Shown here: positions 23,607 through 32,127 of the stretch, piece by piece
Layout: every line of letters begins with the position of its first letter
How positions within the stretch are numbered: the first letter of the stretch is position 1
NCBI GenBank assembly: GCA_934567355.1
Contig: CAKTJC010000022.1
Location: forward strand, 1-46,314
Reading direction: 5' to 3'
From: an uncultured Oscillospiraceae bacterium
Lineage (GTDB): Bacteria; Bacillota; Clostridia; Oscillospirales; Oscillospiraceae
Length of the DNA: 46,314 bases
Notes under the pieces: model-generated
The model's database searches: none
What the model saw: only the letters and a program-made list of their open reading frames with translations
What the model was told of the DNA's origin: nothing
Translations under genes and position numbers: made by a program

Positions 23607-25319
23607 ATGAAGAAATCACATCTGCGTCTTCTGTCCCTTCTGCTCGCCGCGGCGCTGCTCATAAGCTGTGTTCCCCTGCGGGCATCTGCCCTTTCCTTCC
23701 TGGAATGGCTCTTCTCCATCGGCGAGGAGACCGTTTCCGGCACCTCCGCAGAGGATCCGGAGCTCGTCCGCTTTTCCGATATGGCATATACCCGCCCGGA
23801 TCTGGACAAAATGCAGTCGCTGCTGGATGAAGCAGCCTCCCGCGCCGCGAAAAAGAACGCTCCCGCCATCTTGAATGCGGTGTATGCCTTCTATGACGCC
23901 TACGACTGGTTCTATACCAACTCTGCCCTGGCAGACATCCATTACAGTGCTGACCTGAACGATGATTACTGGGCGGAGGAAAACGAATTCTGTACTGCTT
24001 CCGCCAGTCAGGTGGAGCAAATGCTCACCGAGCTGAACATCGCCCTTGCCGCTTCCCCCTGCCGGAGCAAGCTGGAAAAGCTTTTCTTCGGCGAGGGCTT
24101 CTTCGACAGCTACGATACGGGCAGCGACTGGACGCCGGACGAGCAGCTGATGGACCTGCTGAACCGGGAGGCTGAACTGATCAGCCAATACTACACCCAG
24201 TCCGCCAAAACCAATTCCCTGTTTGGCAGCATCTTCCCGCCCTATAAAGCCATGGCACAGACCTTGGTCGACCTGATCCAGGTACGCAATGCATTGGCCG
24301 CCTATCTGGGCTACGACAGTTATGAAGCCTATGCCAACGACTATCTCTATGCCCGGGACTATACGCCGGAGCAGGTAGCGGCGTACCTGGAGGAAGTTCG
24401 GGAGCATCTGACACCGCTGTACCTGGAAGCAGAATTTGGCACCTCGGATTACCGGGATTACGACGAATCGGATACGCTCGAATATGTTCGCAAAGCGGCG
24501 CAGGCCATGGGCGGCACCGTTCTGGAGGCCTTCGAACTGATGGAGGCAGCTGAGCTCTACGACATTGCCAAAAGCAGCAGCAAATATAATTCCTCCTTTG
24601 AACTGTACCTGCCCAGCTATCAGGTGCCATTCATCTTCATGAACCCGGACGGCAGCGCTTTTGATCAGCTGACCTTTGCTCACGAATTCGGTCACTTCTG
24701 CAATGACTATGCGCTGGGCGGCAGCTATGTAGGCGTGGATGTCAGTGAAATTTTCTCCCAGGCAATGGAATACCTATCGCTTTGCTATGTGCCGGCGGAT
24801 GAATCGCTGGTCGCTGCCAAAATGGTGGACAGTCTGTGTACCTATGTAGAGCAGGCCTGCTACGCCAGATTTGAGCAGGAGATGTACCGGATCGAAGAGA
24901 CGGAACTGTCCGTCCAGGCGCTCGCTGACCTGTACGCCGACACTGCGGCAGCCTACGGCCTCGCAGATTACGGGTATTTTGACAGCATGGATTTTGTTAC
25001 CATCACCCATTTCTATACCAACCCCATGTATGTCTCCAGCTACGTCTTCTCCAACGATGCCGCCATGCAGATCTACCAGCTGGAGCTGGAAAATGCAGGA
25101 GCTGGGCTGGAATGTTATCTGAGCAATCTAACCAACACCGAAGGTTATTTTCTGGTCTTTCTGGACAGCGCAGGGCTGGAAAGCCCCTTTATAGATGGCC
25201 GTGTGGAGGAAGCCGCACAGCTCTTCCGGCAAATTCTGGGAATCGACGGCACCTCTTCCGGATCCGGAGCCCCGGTCTTCGGGCAAATTATTGCGCAGGA
25301 AGCAGACGCCGCCGCCTGA
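23607..25319 (+). CDS. Secreted M3-like oligoendopeptidase
   Basis: A 570-residue zinc metallopeptidase. The N-terminal signal is HLRLLSLLLAAALLISCVPL, with either a lipobox (LISC) or AxA cleavage at ASA. The catalytic motif is FAHEFGHFCNDYAL (HExxH near residue 355), followed by the third-ligand region VDVSEIFSQAMEYLSL with a conserved Glu about 25 residues on. The helical N-terminal half fits PepF/M3 proteins. Unlike cytosolic PepF it is exported, so it should degrade peptides at the cell surface. The start codon follows directly on a repeat element that seems to provide the ribosome binding site. Confidence 0.82.
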   Translation: MKKSHLRLLSLLLAAALLISCVPLRASALSFLEWLFSIGEETVSGTSAEDPELVRFSDMAYTRPDLDKMQSLLDEAASRAAKKNAPAILNAVYAFYDAYDWFYTNSALADIHYSADLNDDYWAEENEFCTASASQVEQMLTELNIALAASPCRSKLEKLFFGEGFFDSYDTGSDWTPDEQLMDLLNREAELISQYYTQSAKTNSLFGSIFPPYKAMAQTLVDLIQVRNALAAYLGYDSYEAYANDYLYARDYTPEQVAAYLEEVREHLTPLYLEAEFGTSDYRDYDESDTLEYVRKAAQAMGGTVLEAFELMEAAELYDIAKSSSKYNSSFELYLPSYQVPFIFMNPDGSAFDQLTFAHEFGHFCNDYALGGSYVGVDVSEIFSQAMEYLSLCYVPADESLVAAKMVDSLCTYVEQACYARFEQEMYRIEETELSVQALADLYADTAAAYGLADYGYFDSMDFVTITHFYTNPMYVSSYVFSNDAAMQIYQLELENAGAGLECYLSNLTNTEGYFLVFLDSAGLESPFIDGRVEEAAQLFRQILGIDGTSSGSGAPVFGQIIAQEADAAA

Positions 25320-25372
25320 TTTCGCGGATATTTTCCACCCCCGGCGGGCAGACTATTCCCGAGGTGAGAAAA

Positions 25373-25465
25373 ATGAAAGAGGAAGAAAAGAAGAAACCCG
25401 CCTGGGAGATGGTCGACCCCAAGCCTCCCGTCATCCAGTCCGGTCCCACACAGAAGCGCCAATAA
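25373..25465 (+). CDS. 30-residue charged protein
   Basis: Encodes MKEEEKKKPAWEMVDPKPPV followed by IQSGPTQKRQ. GAGGTGAG lies 8 bp before the ATG and an intrinsic terminator starts at the stop codon. It has no hydrophobic segment. The unit lies 53 bp after the M3-like gene and could be its last cistron. Real status rests on the RBS and terminator only. Confidence 0.5.
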   Translation: MKEEEKKKPAWEMVDPKPPVIQSGPTQKRQ

Positions 25466-25495
25466 AAAATCGAGCCTTGACAGGCTCGATTTTTT
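25464..25495. terminator. Bidirectional intrinsic terminator
   Basis: AAAAAATCGAGCC and GGCTCGATTTTTT form a 13-bp perfect stem with a 6-base loop; A and T runs on the two arms let it work on both strands. Confidence 0.9.
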
Positions 25496-25509
25496 ATTGG
25501 TTACGAAAT

Positions 25510-25622
25510 AGCCGCATCCGTAAGCCAGCTTACAGGCAGCTATTTTCCCCACTCTGCGGCCAGCAGCATGGGGCAGGAGTCCCGCCGCCCAGCCGAAGAC
25601 GATTTATTCAGAGTTTCCTTAA
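25510..25622. repeat. Degraded interspersed element, copy C
   Basis: The right end CGATTTATTCAGAGTTTCCTTAA (25600-25622) and the preceding CCCAGCCGAAGA match the family. The left inverted repeat is not found. It contains GCCGCATCCGTAAGCC, the same inserted segment as copy B. Confidence 0.65.
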
Positions 25623-25687
25623 CAATAATCTATCACGTTTCTGACGTTGCATCAAACCTCTTTTTACGGGGTCTGCACCGATGGGCG

Positions 25688-25720
25688 GCCAAAAAGGTCA
25701 CCTTGGGCGACCTTTTTGGC
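25688..25720 (-). terminator. Inverted repeat after the Cys-rich gene, probable terminator
   Basis: GCCAAAAAGGTC and GACCTTTTTGGC are a perfect 12-bp inverted repeat with a 9-base loop, 48 bp after the stop at 25768. The T run is within the stem, so terminator function is less certain. Confidence 0.55.
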
Positions 25721-25767
25721 TGACTGACATGGGGTTTTTACCGGGTCAAAAACGAGGGGCGGGAAGC

Positions 25768-27345
25768 TCACGCTTCAGGATTCGTTCGAATCAGCATCAC
25801 GGGAATTTCCGCCTCAGTAAAATCCAACGTGAAGAAAGCCTTCTCACCATCGATTTCAAAGTGTATTTCCGTTTCCGTGCCGTCCGGCGCAATCAAAGTA
25901 AGTATTTTACCTTCCAGCAGTTCAGCGGGCAGCGTAATCTTCACCTGACCCGTGGGTGCAATCAATTTCCCTGCATACTCGAATGCTATGCTCAGATATT
26001 CATTGTGCATCCGCGCGACCACTTCCCCTGCGGGGATTCTGCCGGTTACGACTGTCGCCAATGCTTTTGCAATTAGCTCCAGACGTTCGCCGTTCTCCAC
26101 CTCGCCGCATACTGGGCAGAAAGCCAAGCACTCATTTTCTTCCACTTGGAATTTGAACTTCTGGCAACCGGTCTTGCCCGTGTGCTTGCAGCCCTCGCGT
26201 CGGCAATCGGCGCTGTGCGTTTCATCGCCGTTCGGCGACCATTCACCGTACCAGTGGTACAGCTTCTCCACCGCGTCCTCGGTGTAGATATCCTCGCAGC
26301 GGGCGCAGGTGTGGCGCGTATATCCGTCCTTCTCACAGGTAGGCTTCACGATGGTCTGTTGATAATCGTGTTCGAGTGCGGCAAACTCCGCATAGGTGGT
26401 GTAATCGCAGCGAGTGCAGGTATCGTATTCCTCCCAGCCGATTTCAGTGCAGGTGGGGGCCTTGGCATCGTGGTGTACCAGATTGTGTTTCAGGGCAGGC
26501 AGCTCCACCTTGGTGGTGTAAGTGCAGCCCTCACGCTGGCAGGCGTCATATTCCTCCCAGCCAATTTCGGTGCAGGTGGGCGCTTTTGCGTCGTGGTGCA
26601 CCAGGTCGTGGTTGTTCGGGGCAGGTCCATTATGTGGGTCTACATAAGTATCCGTTCCCTTGTGGTAGCAGTAAGCGCAGTTCGTGTAGTACACGGCCGG
26701 AGAAACGCAGGTGGCTGCGGACTTAAGGCACGAGCTAAGGGTGCCCTGAACGAAGTAATGTTCGCCCACCCGAGTTTTCGCTTTGCGGCAGACGGTGCAG
26801 CTAAGCCAGTGGTTTTCGGCATCCGAATCCCAGTTCGGAGCCGCAAGGAAGGCATGTGCGCCGTAGTACCGCCCGCCGCAGGTAGTGCAGATTCCCAGCT
26901 CAATGCAGGTCGCCCTGCTGTCGCCGGAGCAGCTTGCGGTGTCCACCGCATCGCAGCCGTCACGCTGGCAGGTGCGGAAATGCGCACTGTTGTTGCCCTT
27001 GGATTGCCATGCGCCCCAGTCGTGACCGAGTTTGCCGTATTGAGCGCCGCACTTGGCGCAGGTTTTGCCCGTGGTGCAGGTCGGCGTTTCGGTGCCGCCA
27101 GAGTGATAGATGATTGGATTGCCAAGGAATATGGCACTCTTGCTTTTACCGCAGTTTGGACATTTGTAAATTACATAATGCTGATCGTCACTGTATCGCT
27201 CGAATCCTGTAATCTCAAGATCTCCCTGCTTCTTACAGAAAAAACATATGTTGCGGATGGTTTCCGCCTTCGCTTCCAGCGCCATTCCCGGCAGCAGGCA
27301 CAGCAGCAGCGCCGCAGCCAGCAATATGGCAAAACTCCTCTTCAT
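25768..27345 (-). CDS. Secreted cysteine-rich repeat protein
   Basis: A 525-residue exported protein. The signal peptide is MKRSFAILLAAALLLCLLPG with cleavage near AKA. The mature part holds many CxxC pairs in zinc-ribbon-like units (CFFCKKQG, CPNCGKSK, CAKCGAQYG, CTTCGGRYYG), then two near-identical units HDLVHHDAKAPTCTEIGWEE and HNLVHHDAKAPTCTEIGWEE, and a third divergent one. A C-terminal beta domain (about residues 420-525) lacks Cys. Similar repeats are common in secreted proteins of gut Clostridia, function unknown. ATG 27345 is preferred over 27351 because AAGGAGG then has 8 bp spacing rather than 2. Confidence 0.8.
   Translation of the reverse strand: MKRSFAILLAAALLLCLLPGMALEAKAETIRNICFFCKKQGDLEITGFERYSDDQHYVIYKCPNCGKSKSAIFLGNPIIYHSGGTETPTCTTGKTCAKCGAQYGKLGHDWGAWQSKGNNSAHFRTCQRDGCDAVDTASCSGDSRATCIELGICTTCGGRYYGAHAFLAAPNWDSDAENHWLSCTVCRKAKTRVGEHYFVQGTLSSCLKSAATCVSPAVYYTNCAYCYHKGTDTYVDPHNGPAPNNHDLVHHDAKAPTCTEIGWEEYDACQREGCTYTTKVELPALKHNLVHHDAKAPTCTEIGWEEYDTCTRCDYTTYAEFAALEHDYQQTIVKPTCEKDGYTRHTCARCEDIYTEDAVEKLYHWYGEWSPNGDETHSADCRREGCKHTGKTGCQKFKFQVEENECLAFCPVCGEVENGERLELIAKALATVVTGRIPAGEVVARMHNEYLSIAFEYAGKLIAPTGQVKITLPAELLEGKILTLIAPDGTETEIHFEIDGEKAFFTLDFTEAEIPVMLIRTNPEA
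26427..26609 (-). repeat. Internal 60-bp direct repeats of the Cys-rich gene
   Basis: Two copies (about 26427-26487 and 26549-26609), 122 bp apart, differ at only a few mainly silent positions and encode the APTCTEIGWEEYD units. Confidence 0.75.
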
Positions 27346-27383
27346 CTTCATGGCCTCCTTAAAGTGAAATGTAGTGGTTTATT

Positions 27384-27734
27384 CTATCGGCATTCCGCCG
27401 CAGGAAACAGGGGAGCTCTGCATGGCGGGAGCTCCCATACCGGCAAAATCCGGCATGAACGCCCGCCGCATAAATCACATTTAATCCCGGTGTCGCAGGT
27501 AGCCGTTCCGCTGCCGGAATGCTTGCTTAAGCCAGCCGAGTATATCTTTCCGCATCCATTGCATGTAGCGTATTGCTGGTGATACTCCCCATCCGCATAT
27601 ACATAATCAGAAAGCGTCACATCCTTAAACTTACCGCATACGCTGCAATAAACCCTGTCTGCATACACCATCACCGGCACCAAAGCCAGCACCAGAGAGC
27701 ATGCAAGCAGCATACTCAAAATTCTCTTCCTCAT
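27384..27734 (-). CDS. Truncated secreted Cys-rich protein
   Basis: A 116-residue protein with signal peptide (RILSMLLACSLVLALVPVMVYA) and then three CxxC units: YCSVCGKFKD, ATCNGCGKIY and TCDTGIKCDLCGG. After CDLCGG the sequence turns to RSCRILPVWELPPCRAPLFP, which lacks the repeat character, and stops. It therefore looks like the N-terminal part of a larger relative of the 27345 gene, cut by a frameshift or deletion. It would share regulation with its neighbour. A functional short form cannot be excluded. Confidence 0.55.
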   Translation of the reverse strand: MRKRILSMLLACSLVLALVPVMVYADRVYCSVCGKFKDVTLSDYVYADGEYHQQYATCNGCGKIYSAGLSKHSGSGTATCDTGIKCDLCGGRSCRILPVWELPPCRAPLFPAAECR

Positions 27735-27775
27735 CTTCTCCTGCTCCACCCCGTATTCGGAAATTATTATATATA

Positions 27776-27897
27776 GGGAGAATCTCTGAAGCAAATCGAC
27801 GTGCGCTGAAAGCGAGAGACCTTTTGACCGATCAAAGCATCAAAAGCGGGTGAAAAAGATCCGCTCTTCCGCTGCAGGCGATTTATTCAGAGGCTCT
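27776..27897. repeat. Interspersed terminal-inverted-repeat element, copy D
   Basis: A short copy: left GGGAGAATCTCTGAAGCAAATCG, right CGATTTATTCAGAGGCTCT; interior GCGCTGAAAGCGAGAGACC and GGTGAAAAAGATCCGCT. It lacks the long inner hairpin of copies A and B. It lies upstream of the truncated Cys-rich gene. Confidence 0.8.
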
Positions 27898-27994
27898 ATG
27901 GTTATCATACCAAAAAACATTCCGGTTTGCAATACCCTATCCACAATAGGAGCGAAAAAAATCCGCAAGATTTTCAGATAGCCGGATTGCCCCA

Positions 27995-28032
27995 CCCCGC
28001 CTCAGGATCACGTTTACATTTTGCAGGGTCAC
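27995..28032 (-). pseudogene. Possible MATE gene remnant
   Basis: The minus strand encodes VTLQNVNVILRRG, matching MTLQNVNVALGQA of the MATE protein at 29693-31096, with DNA similarity over about 35 bp. Stop codons flank it. The rest of 27898-28066 shows nothing else. Confidence 0.3.
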
Positions 28033-28066
28033 TCAGGACATGCTGGTGCCCGGCAAGGCTCGATTA

Positions 28067-28528
28067 TTATTGATTCTGAATCGGATGCGTCCGGATATAG
28101 TCGTCCAGAATGTCCGCTGCCTGGGCGACCAGGCGGGCGCAGGGGCGGTTTTTGTAAAATTCCGGTGTGCGGGGAGTGGGATTTGGGTCGGAGGAGGGAT
28201 TTTTCAGAATCTCCCGGCAGATGATGCTGTGCTCCTTCTCCCGGAATTTTCCTGCCAGCGCCTGCACCAGCTGATAGTGCCTGCGCTTGCTCTCGTCATC
28301 CCCCGGGGTCTCATAGCCATACAGCAGCCCCGCCACCAGCAGCATGCCGCTGACCGCGCCGCAGACCTCCCGCATGCGCCCCATGCCGCCGCCAAAGGAG
28401 CTGGCCATTCTTGCCGCATTGCGCGGGGTCAGACCGGTGACATCGCAAAACGCCACCACCACCGACTGGGAGCAGTTGTAGCCCTGTAAAAAGAGCTCCG
28501 CCGCCTTTTTTCCATGGTTTGCCGCCAT
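28067..28528 (-). CDS. C_GCAxxG_C_C family redox-active protein
   Basis: A 153-residue protein of the split-Cys family. Conserved cysteines appear in GYNCSQSVVVAFC, in REVCGAVSGML (the GCAxxG site, here CGAVSG), in HSIICREIL and in RPCARLV near the C-terminus. The family is thought to bind a metal or take part in redox chemistry, but its reaction is not established. The start shares one base with the DUF362 gene stop (TGATG), so the two are translationally coupled. Confidence 0.85.
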   Translation of the reverse strand: MAANHGKKAAELFLQGYNCSQSVVVAFCDVTGLTPRNAARMASSFGGGMGRMREVCGAVSGMLLVAGLLYGYETPGDDESKRRHYQLVQALAGKFREKEHSIICREILKNPSSDPNPTPRTPEFYKNRPCARLVAQAADILDDYIRTHPIQNQ

Positions 28529-29637
28529 CACACCGTCACCAGCTCGTAGCTGTCCTCCCCCAAACCGATCTTCTTACCGTGCTCGATCTGTGACCTCCAA
28601 TCGGAGATGGGGAAATCGGCGGTAAAATGGTCAACGCCGGGCTTTGTCATCTTCTCCAGGCGGCTGCCGGGGTTCACCGGCTGCTTGTTCACTGCATCGG
28701 CGCAGGCCAGATCCAGCGCCACCGGATCAAAGGAGGCAAACATACCCACATCCGGCACGATGGGCAGATCATTTTCCGCATGGCAGTCGCAGTAGGGGCT
28801 GACGTCCCGTACCAGGCTGATATGGAAATTGGGTCTGCCGTCCACCACTGCCTTGGCATACTCCGCCATCTTGTAATTGAGCATCCGCACGGCGTTTTCG
28901 TGGCTGTGATAGATCGCGCCCATGGGGCACACATCCACGCACCGGCCGCAGCCCATGCAGTTGACCCAGTTGATGTGCATTTTGCCGGTGCTCTCATCGA
29001 TCTGGGGGCCGTCGTGGGCGCAGATGTTGGCGCACGCGCCGCAGGCCGCACATTTTTCGGGATCGACTGTGGGGCGGCCGTCGCTGTGCATATCCCGCTT
29101 GCCCTGATTGGAGCCGCAGCCCATGCCCAGATTCTTGATCGCGCCGCCGAAGCCCGCCTCCTCGTGCCCCTTGAAGTGATTCAGGGAGATCACAATATCG
29201 GCATCCATAATGGCTCTGCCGATCATGGCCTTTTCCACATATTCGCCGCCCCGCACCGGCACGGCAACCTCGTCGGTGCCCTTGAGTCCGTCCGCGATGA
29301 TTACATGGCAGCCGGTGGAATAGGGCGTAAAGCCATTGATATAGGCGGTTTCCAGGTGATCCAGCGCATTTTTCCGGGAGCCGACATACATGGTGTTGGC
29401 ATCGGTAAGGAAGGGTTTGCCGCCCAGATCCTTAATGAGATCCACCACCACCCTGGCATAGCCCGGGCGCAGATAGGCCATGTTGCCCAGCTCACCGAAA
29501 TGGATCTTAATGGCCACATATTTGTCCTTGAAGTCGATCTTATCCATTCCCGCCGACAGCAGCAGCCGTGCCAGCTTCTGGGGAATGGTCTCGCCGCCGG
29601 ACGTGCAGAAGGAAGTAAAATATACCTTGGGTGTCAT
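28528..29637 (-). CDS. DUF362 protein with two [4Fe-4S] ferredoxin motifs
   Basis: A 369-residue protein. The DUF362 domain (MTPKVYFTSFCTSGGETIPQ ... ISLNHFKGHEEAGFGGAIKN) covers residues 1-185. Two 4Fe-4S motifs follow: CAACGACANICAHDGP and CMGCGRCVDVCPMGAI. After them comes a second DUF362 portion. The family is common in strict anaerobes and is assumed to be an electron carrier or an oxidoreductase subunit. AGGAGG precedes the ATG. Co-transcription with the C_GCAxxG_C_C gene suggests a shared redox role (inference). Confidence 0.88.
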   Translation of the reverse strand: MTPKVYFTSFCTSGGETIPQKLARLLLSAGMDKIDFKDKYVAIKIHFGELGNMAYLRPGYARVVVDLIKDLGGKPFLTDANTMYVGSRKNALDHLETAYINGFTPYSTGCHVIIADGLKGTDEVAVPVRGGEYVEKAMIGRAIMDADIVISLNHFKGHEEAGFGGAIKNLGMGCGSNQGKRDMHSDGRPTVDPEKCAACGACANICAHDGPQIDESTGKMHINWVNCMGCGRCVDVCPMGAIYHSHENAVRMLNYKMAEYAKAVVDGRPNFHISLVRDVSPYCDCHAENDLPIVPDVGMFASFDPVALDLACADAVNKQPVNPGSRLEKMTKPGVDHFTADFPISDWRSQIEHGKKIGLGEDSYELVTV

Positions 29638-29692
29638 GAGAAAACCTCCTGAATATCGGATGGTTCCAGTTTACCCAAGGTTTTCTTTTTTG

Positions 29693-31096
29693 TCAAGCCT
29701 CTCCCCTTTTCACCAGCGCCTCCCGCTGCTTAAAAATGCGCGGAAAGCTGGTGAAGATCACAATAGAGGTGATCACACCTGCCACCAGGTCCGCGATGCC
29801 CTCCGACAGATACACCCCCCGGAAGCCCAGGCAGCTGGTCAGGAAAAAGCACAGCGGGATCAAAATAACCACCTTCCGGTTTACCGCCAATGCCAGGGCA
29901 GATCTGGCCTGCCCCAATGCCACGTTCACATTCTGCAGCGTCATCTGGACAAAGAACATGATCGATCCCATCAGGAAATAGGGGCAGTAGGCACGCACGA
30001 TCCGCGTTACACTGTCGCTGGCAGAAAATGCCCGGGCATACAGCTCCGGCCTGGTCACAGAAAACGTCCATACCCCCGCGCCGAATACAAAGGCAATCGC
30101 CGTCACATAGCCAATGCCCTGCTTCAGCCGCTTGGCATCCCCCCGGCCATAGTTGTAGCTGACAAAGGGCTGCACGCCGTTGCCCAGGCCGTTGAGGGGC
30201 AGGGTAATCAGCTGCAAGGCGCTGAGCATCACCGTCAGCGCCGCCGTGTAGTCGCTGTTGCCGCCGGTGGAGCGGTTCAGATTGATGTTGAATACAATCT
30301 GGATGGCGCATTCCGTAATGGTCATGACGAAGGGGGTGACACCCAGGGAGACGATGCTGGAAATGGCCTCCCATTTCAGGCGCATCTGGTTAGGTCTAAA
30401 CCGGAAGATGGACTTCTTGCCGAAGAAGAACAGCACCACCCACAGGCAGGAAGCCGTCTGGGACAGCACCGTTGCCAGACTGGAACCGGCAACGCCCATG
30501 TCCAGGGTGAAAATGAAGATGGGGTCGAGAATGATGTTCAGCACCGCCCCCAGCAGCACCGAGGCCATGGCAATGACGGAAAACCCCTGGGTGAGAATAA
30601 AGGGATTCAGCCCTTGACTCAGCATGACAAACACCGTGCCGCAGGCGTAAATTTTCAGATAGGACACGGCAAAGTCCACCGCGCTGTCCGGGCAGCCGAA
30701 CAGCACCACAATCTCCCGCGCAAACAGGAAGGTAATGAGGCCAATGACCGCGCCCAGCAGCACCAGCAGGAGGCTTGCCGTGTTAAAAATCCAGCTGGCA
30801 TCCTCCCGCTTGCCCTCGCCCAGCTTGATGCCCGCCCGGGGCGCGCCGCCCTGACCGACAAGGTTTGCAAAGGCGGAGAGAATCAGCGTGATGGGCAGCG
30901 CGATGCCCAGCGCCGCCAGGGCGTCCATACCCCCGTCCTGAATCTTCGCCACGTACATACGGTCCACAATATTATATAGAAAGGTAATCAGCTGGGCGAT
31001 CACCGCCGGTACGCACAGGCGCACGATCAGGGGAAATATTTTCCCGCTGCCCAGCTCCTCGGTCATATCCTTTTTTGGTTTATGAAAATTCAGCAT
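29693..31096 (-). CDS. MATE-family efflux transporter (second copy)
   Basis: A 467-residue, 12-TM exporter. The N-terminus IFPLIVRLCVPAVIAQLITF followed by LYNIVDRMYVAKI is the MatE motif, and the second repeat has ISSIVSLGVTPFVMTITECA. It is only distantly like the pump at 21966, belonging to the branch with the GVYLSEGIADLVAGVITSIV C-terminus. It lies 56 bp upstream of DUF362 and 27 bp after the tsf terminator, with AAGGAAAG as RBS. The substrate is unknown. Confidence 0.88.
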   Translation of the reverse strand: MLNFHKPKKDMTEELGSGKIFPLIVRLCVPAVIAQLITFLYNIVDRMYVAKIQDGGMDALAALGIALPITLILSAFANLVGQGGAPRAGIKLGEGKREDASWIFNTASLLLVLLGAVIGLITFLFAREIVVLFGCPDSAVDFAVSYLKIYACGTVFVMLSQGLNPFILTQGFSVIAMASVLLGAVLNIILDPIFIFTLDMGVAGSSLATVLSQTASCLWVVLFFFGKKSIFRFRPNQMRLKWEAISSIVSLGVTPFVMTITECAIQIVFNINLNRSTGGNSDYTAALTVMLSALQLITLPLNGLGNGVQPFVSYNYGRGDAKRLKQGIGYVTAIAFVFGAGVWTFSVTRPELYARAFSASDSVTRIVRAYCPYFLMGSIMFFVQMTLQNVNVALGQARSALALAVNRKVVILIPLCFFLTSCLGFRGVYLSEGIADLVAGVITSIVIFTSFPRIFKQREALVKRGEA

Positions 31097-31122
31097 TGTT
31101 CTTTCCTTAAAAAACTCTCCAC

Positions 31123-31152
31123 AAAAAATGCTGCCGCGAAAGCGGCAGCATT
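31123..31152 (-). terminator. Terminator of rpsB-tsf
   Basis: AATGCTGCCGC-gaaa-GCGGCAGCATT (31127-31152) is an 11-bp stem with a GNRA-like loop, followed by T on the minus strand. Confidence 0.9.
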
Positions 31153-31171
31153 TTGAACAAAGCGGAAATTT

Positions 31172-32101
31172 TTACTTGCCGGCGTTGGCAATCTGGGCAG
31201 CGACTTCAGCAGCGAAGTCGTCAACCTTCTTCTCAATGCCCTCGCCCTTGATGAAGTGAATGGCGTCAACAAAGGTGACCTTGCCGCCCAGCTTCTTGGC
31301 TGCATCGGCAATGTAGCCTTCCACGCTGCCCTGGAACAGGTCGCCGCGGACGAAGTCCTGCTGCAGCAGGCAGTTATCCTTGTAGAAAGCGTTCAGCTTA
31401 CCGGCAGCGATCTTCTCCTTGACCTGAGCGGGCTTGGAGGCCATCTTGGGGTCGTTGTCCATCAGGGCGACCTGAACCTGCATCTCGTGGTCAACGTCCG
31501 CCTGGGGAACCAGGGACTTGTCCCAGTACTTGGGGTTCATAGCAGCGATCTGCATGGCAACGTTCTTGCCGATCTCGGTGGCGTCAATGCCGCCCTCCAC
31601 AGCCAGGTTCACCAGAACGCCGTGGGTGCCGCCTGCGTGAACGTAGGCAACGGAGGTGTTCTCGGGGAAGCGGGCGAAGCGGCGAATCTGCATGTTCTCA
31701 CCGATGGACATAACCTTCTCCTGCATGATTTCGGTGACGGTCAGCTTGGAATCGGGATAGGTGCAGGCCTTCAGAGCCTCCACATCGGCGGGGTTCTGCT
31801 TGGCAACCACCACGGCCAAGTTCTTCACCAGATCCATGAAAGCATCGGTCTTGGCAGCAAAGTCGGTCTCGGAGTTGACTTCGATGGCAACGCCCACGCC
31901 GTCTACCACGGTGGCGTAAGCAACGCCCTCGGCGGCAATGCGGTCAGCCTTCTTGGCAGCCTTGGCCAGACCCTTTTCACGGAGCCAGTCAACAGCCTTG
32001 TCCATATCGCCGTCGGTGGCCTGGAGTGCTTTCTTGCAGTCCATCATGCCGACGTTGGTCATTTCACGGAGCTTCTTAACATCCTGAGCAGTAAAAGCCA
32101 T
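31172..32101 (-). CDS. tsf: Elongation factor Ts
   Basis: Guanine nucleotide exchange factor for EF-Tu. The UBA-like N-terminus is FTAQDVKKLREMTNVGMMDC followed by KKALQATDGDMDKAVDWLREKG. The core AIEVNSETDFAAKTDAF contacts EF-Tu (the TDF motif). The second core subdomain and the C-terminal module are complete at 309 residues. AGGAGGATA precedes the ATG; it follows rpsB by 26 bp, the universal order. Confidence 0.96.
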   Translation of the reverse strand: MAFTAQDVKKLREMTNVGMMDCKKALQATDGDMDKAVDWLREKGLAKAAKKADRIAAEGVAYATVVDGVGVAIEVNSETDFAAKTDAFMDLVKNLAVVVAKQNPADVEALKACTYPDSKLTVTEIMQEKVMSIGENMQIRRFARFPENTSVAYVHAGGTHGVLVNLAVEGGIDATEIGKNVAMQIAAMNPKYWDKSLVPQADVDHEMQVQVALMDNDPKMASKPAQVKEKIAAGKLNAFYKDNCLLQQDFVRGDLFQGSVEGYIADAAKKLGGKVTFVDAIHFIKGEGIEKKVDDFAAEVAAQIANAGK

Positions 32102-32127
32102 TTTGGTATCCTCCTGATTTTGTAAAA

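Noticed and set aside
27930..27960. CTATCCACAATAGG as a DnaA box
   Set aside because: One isolated near-match; a cluster would be needed.
29480..30979. A 499-codon plus-strand frame across the second MATE gene
   Set aside because: His/Gln/Gly-rich shadow of the MATE gene with no motif.
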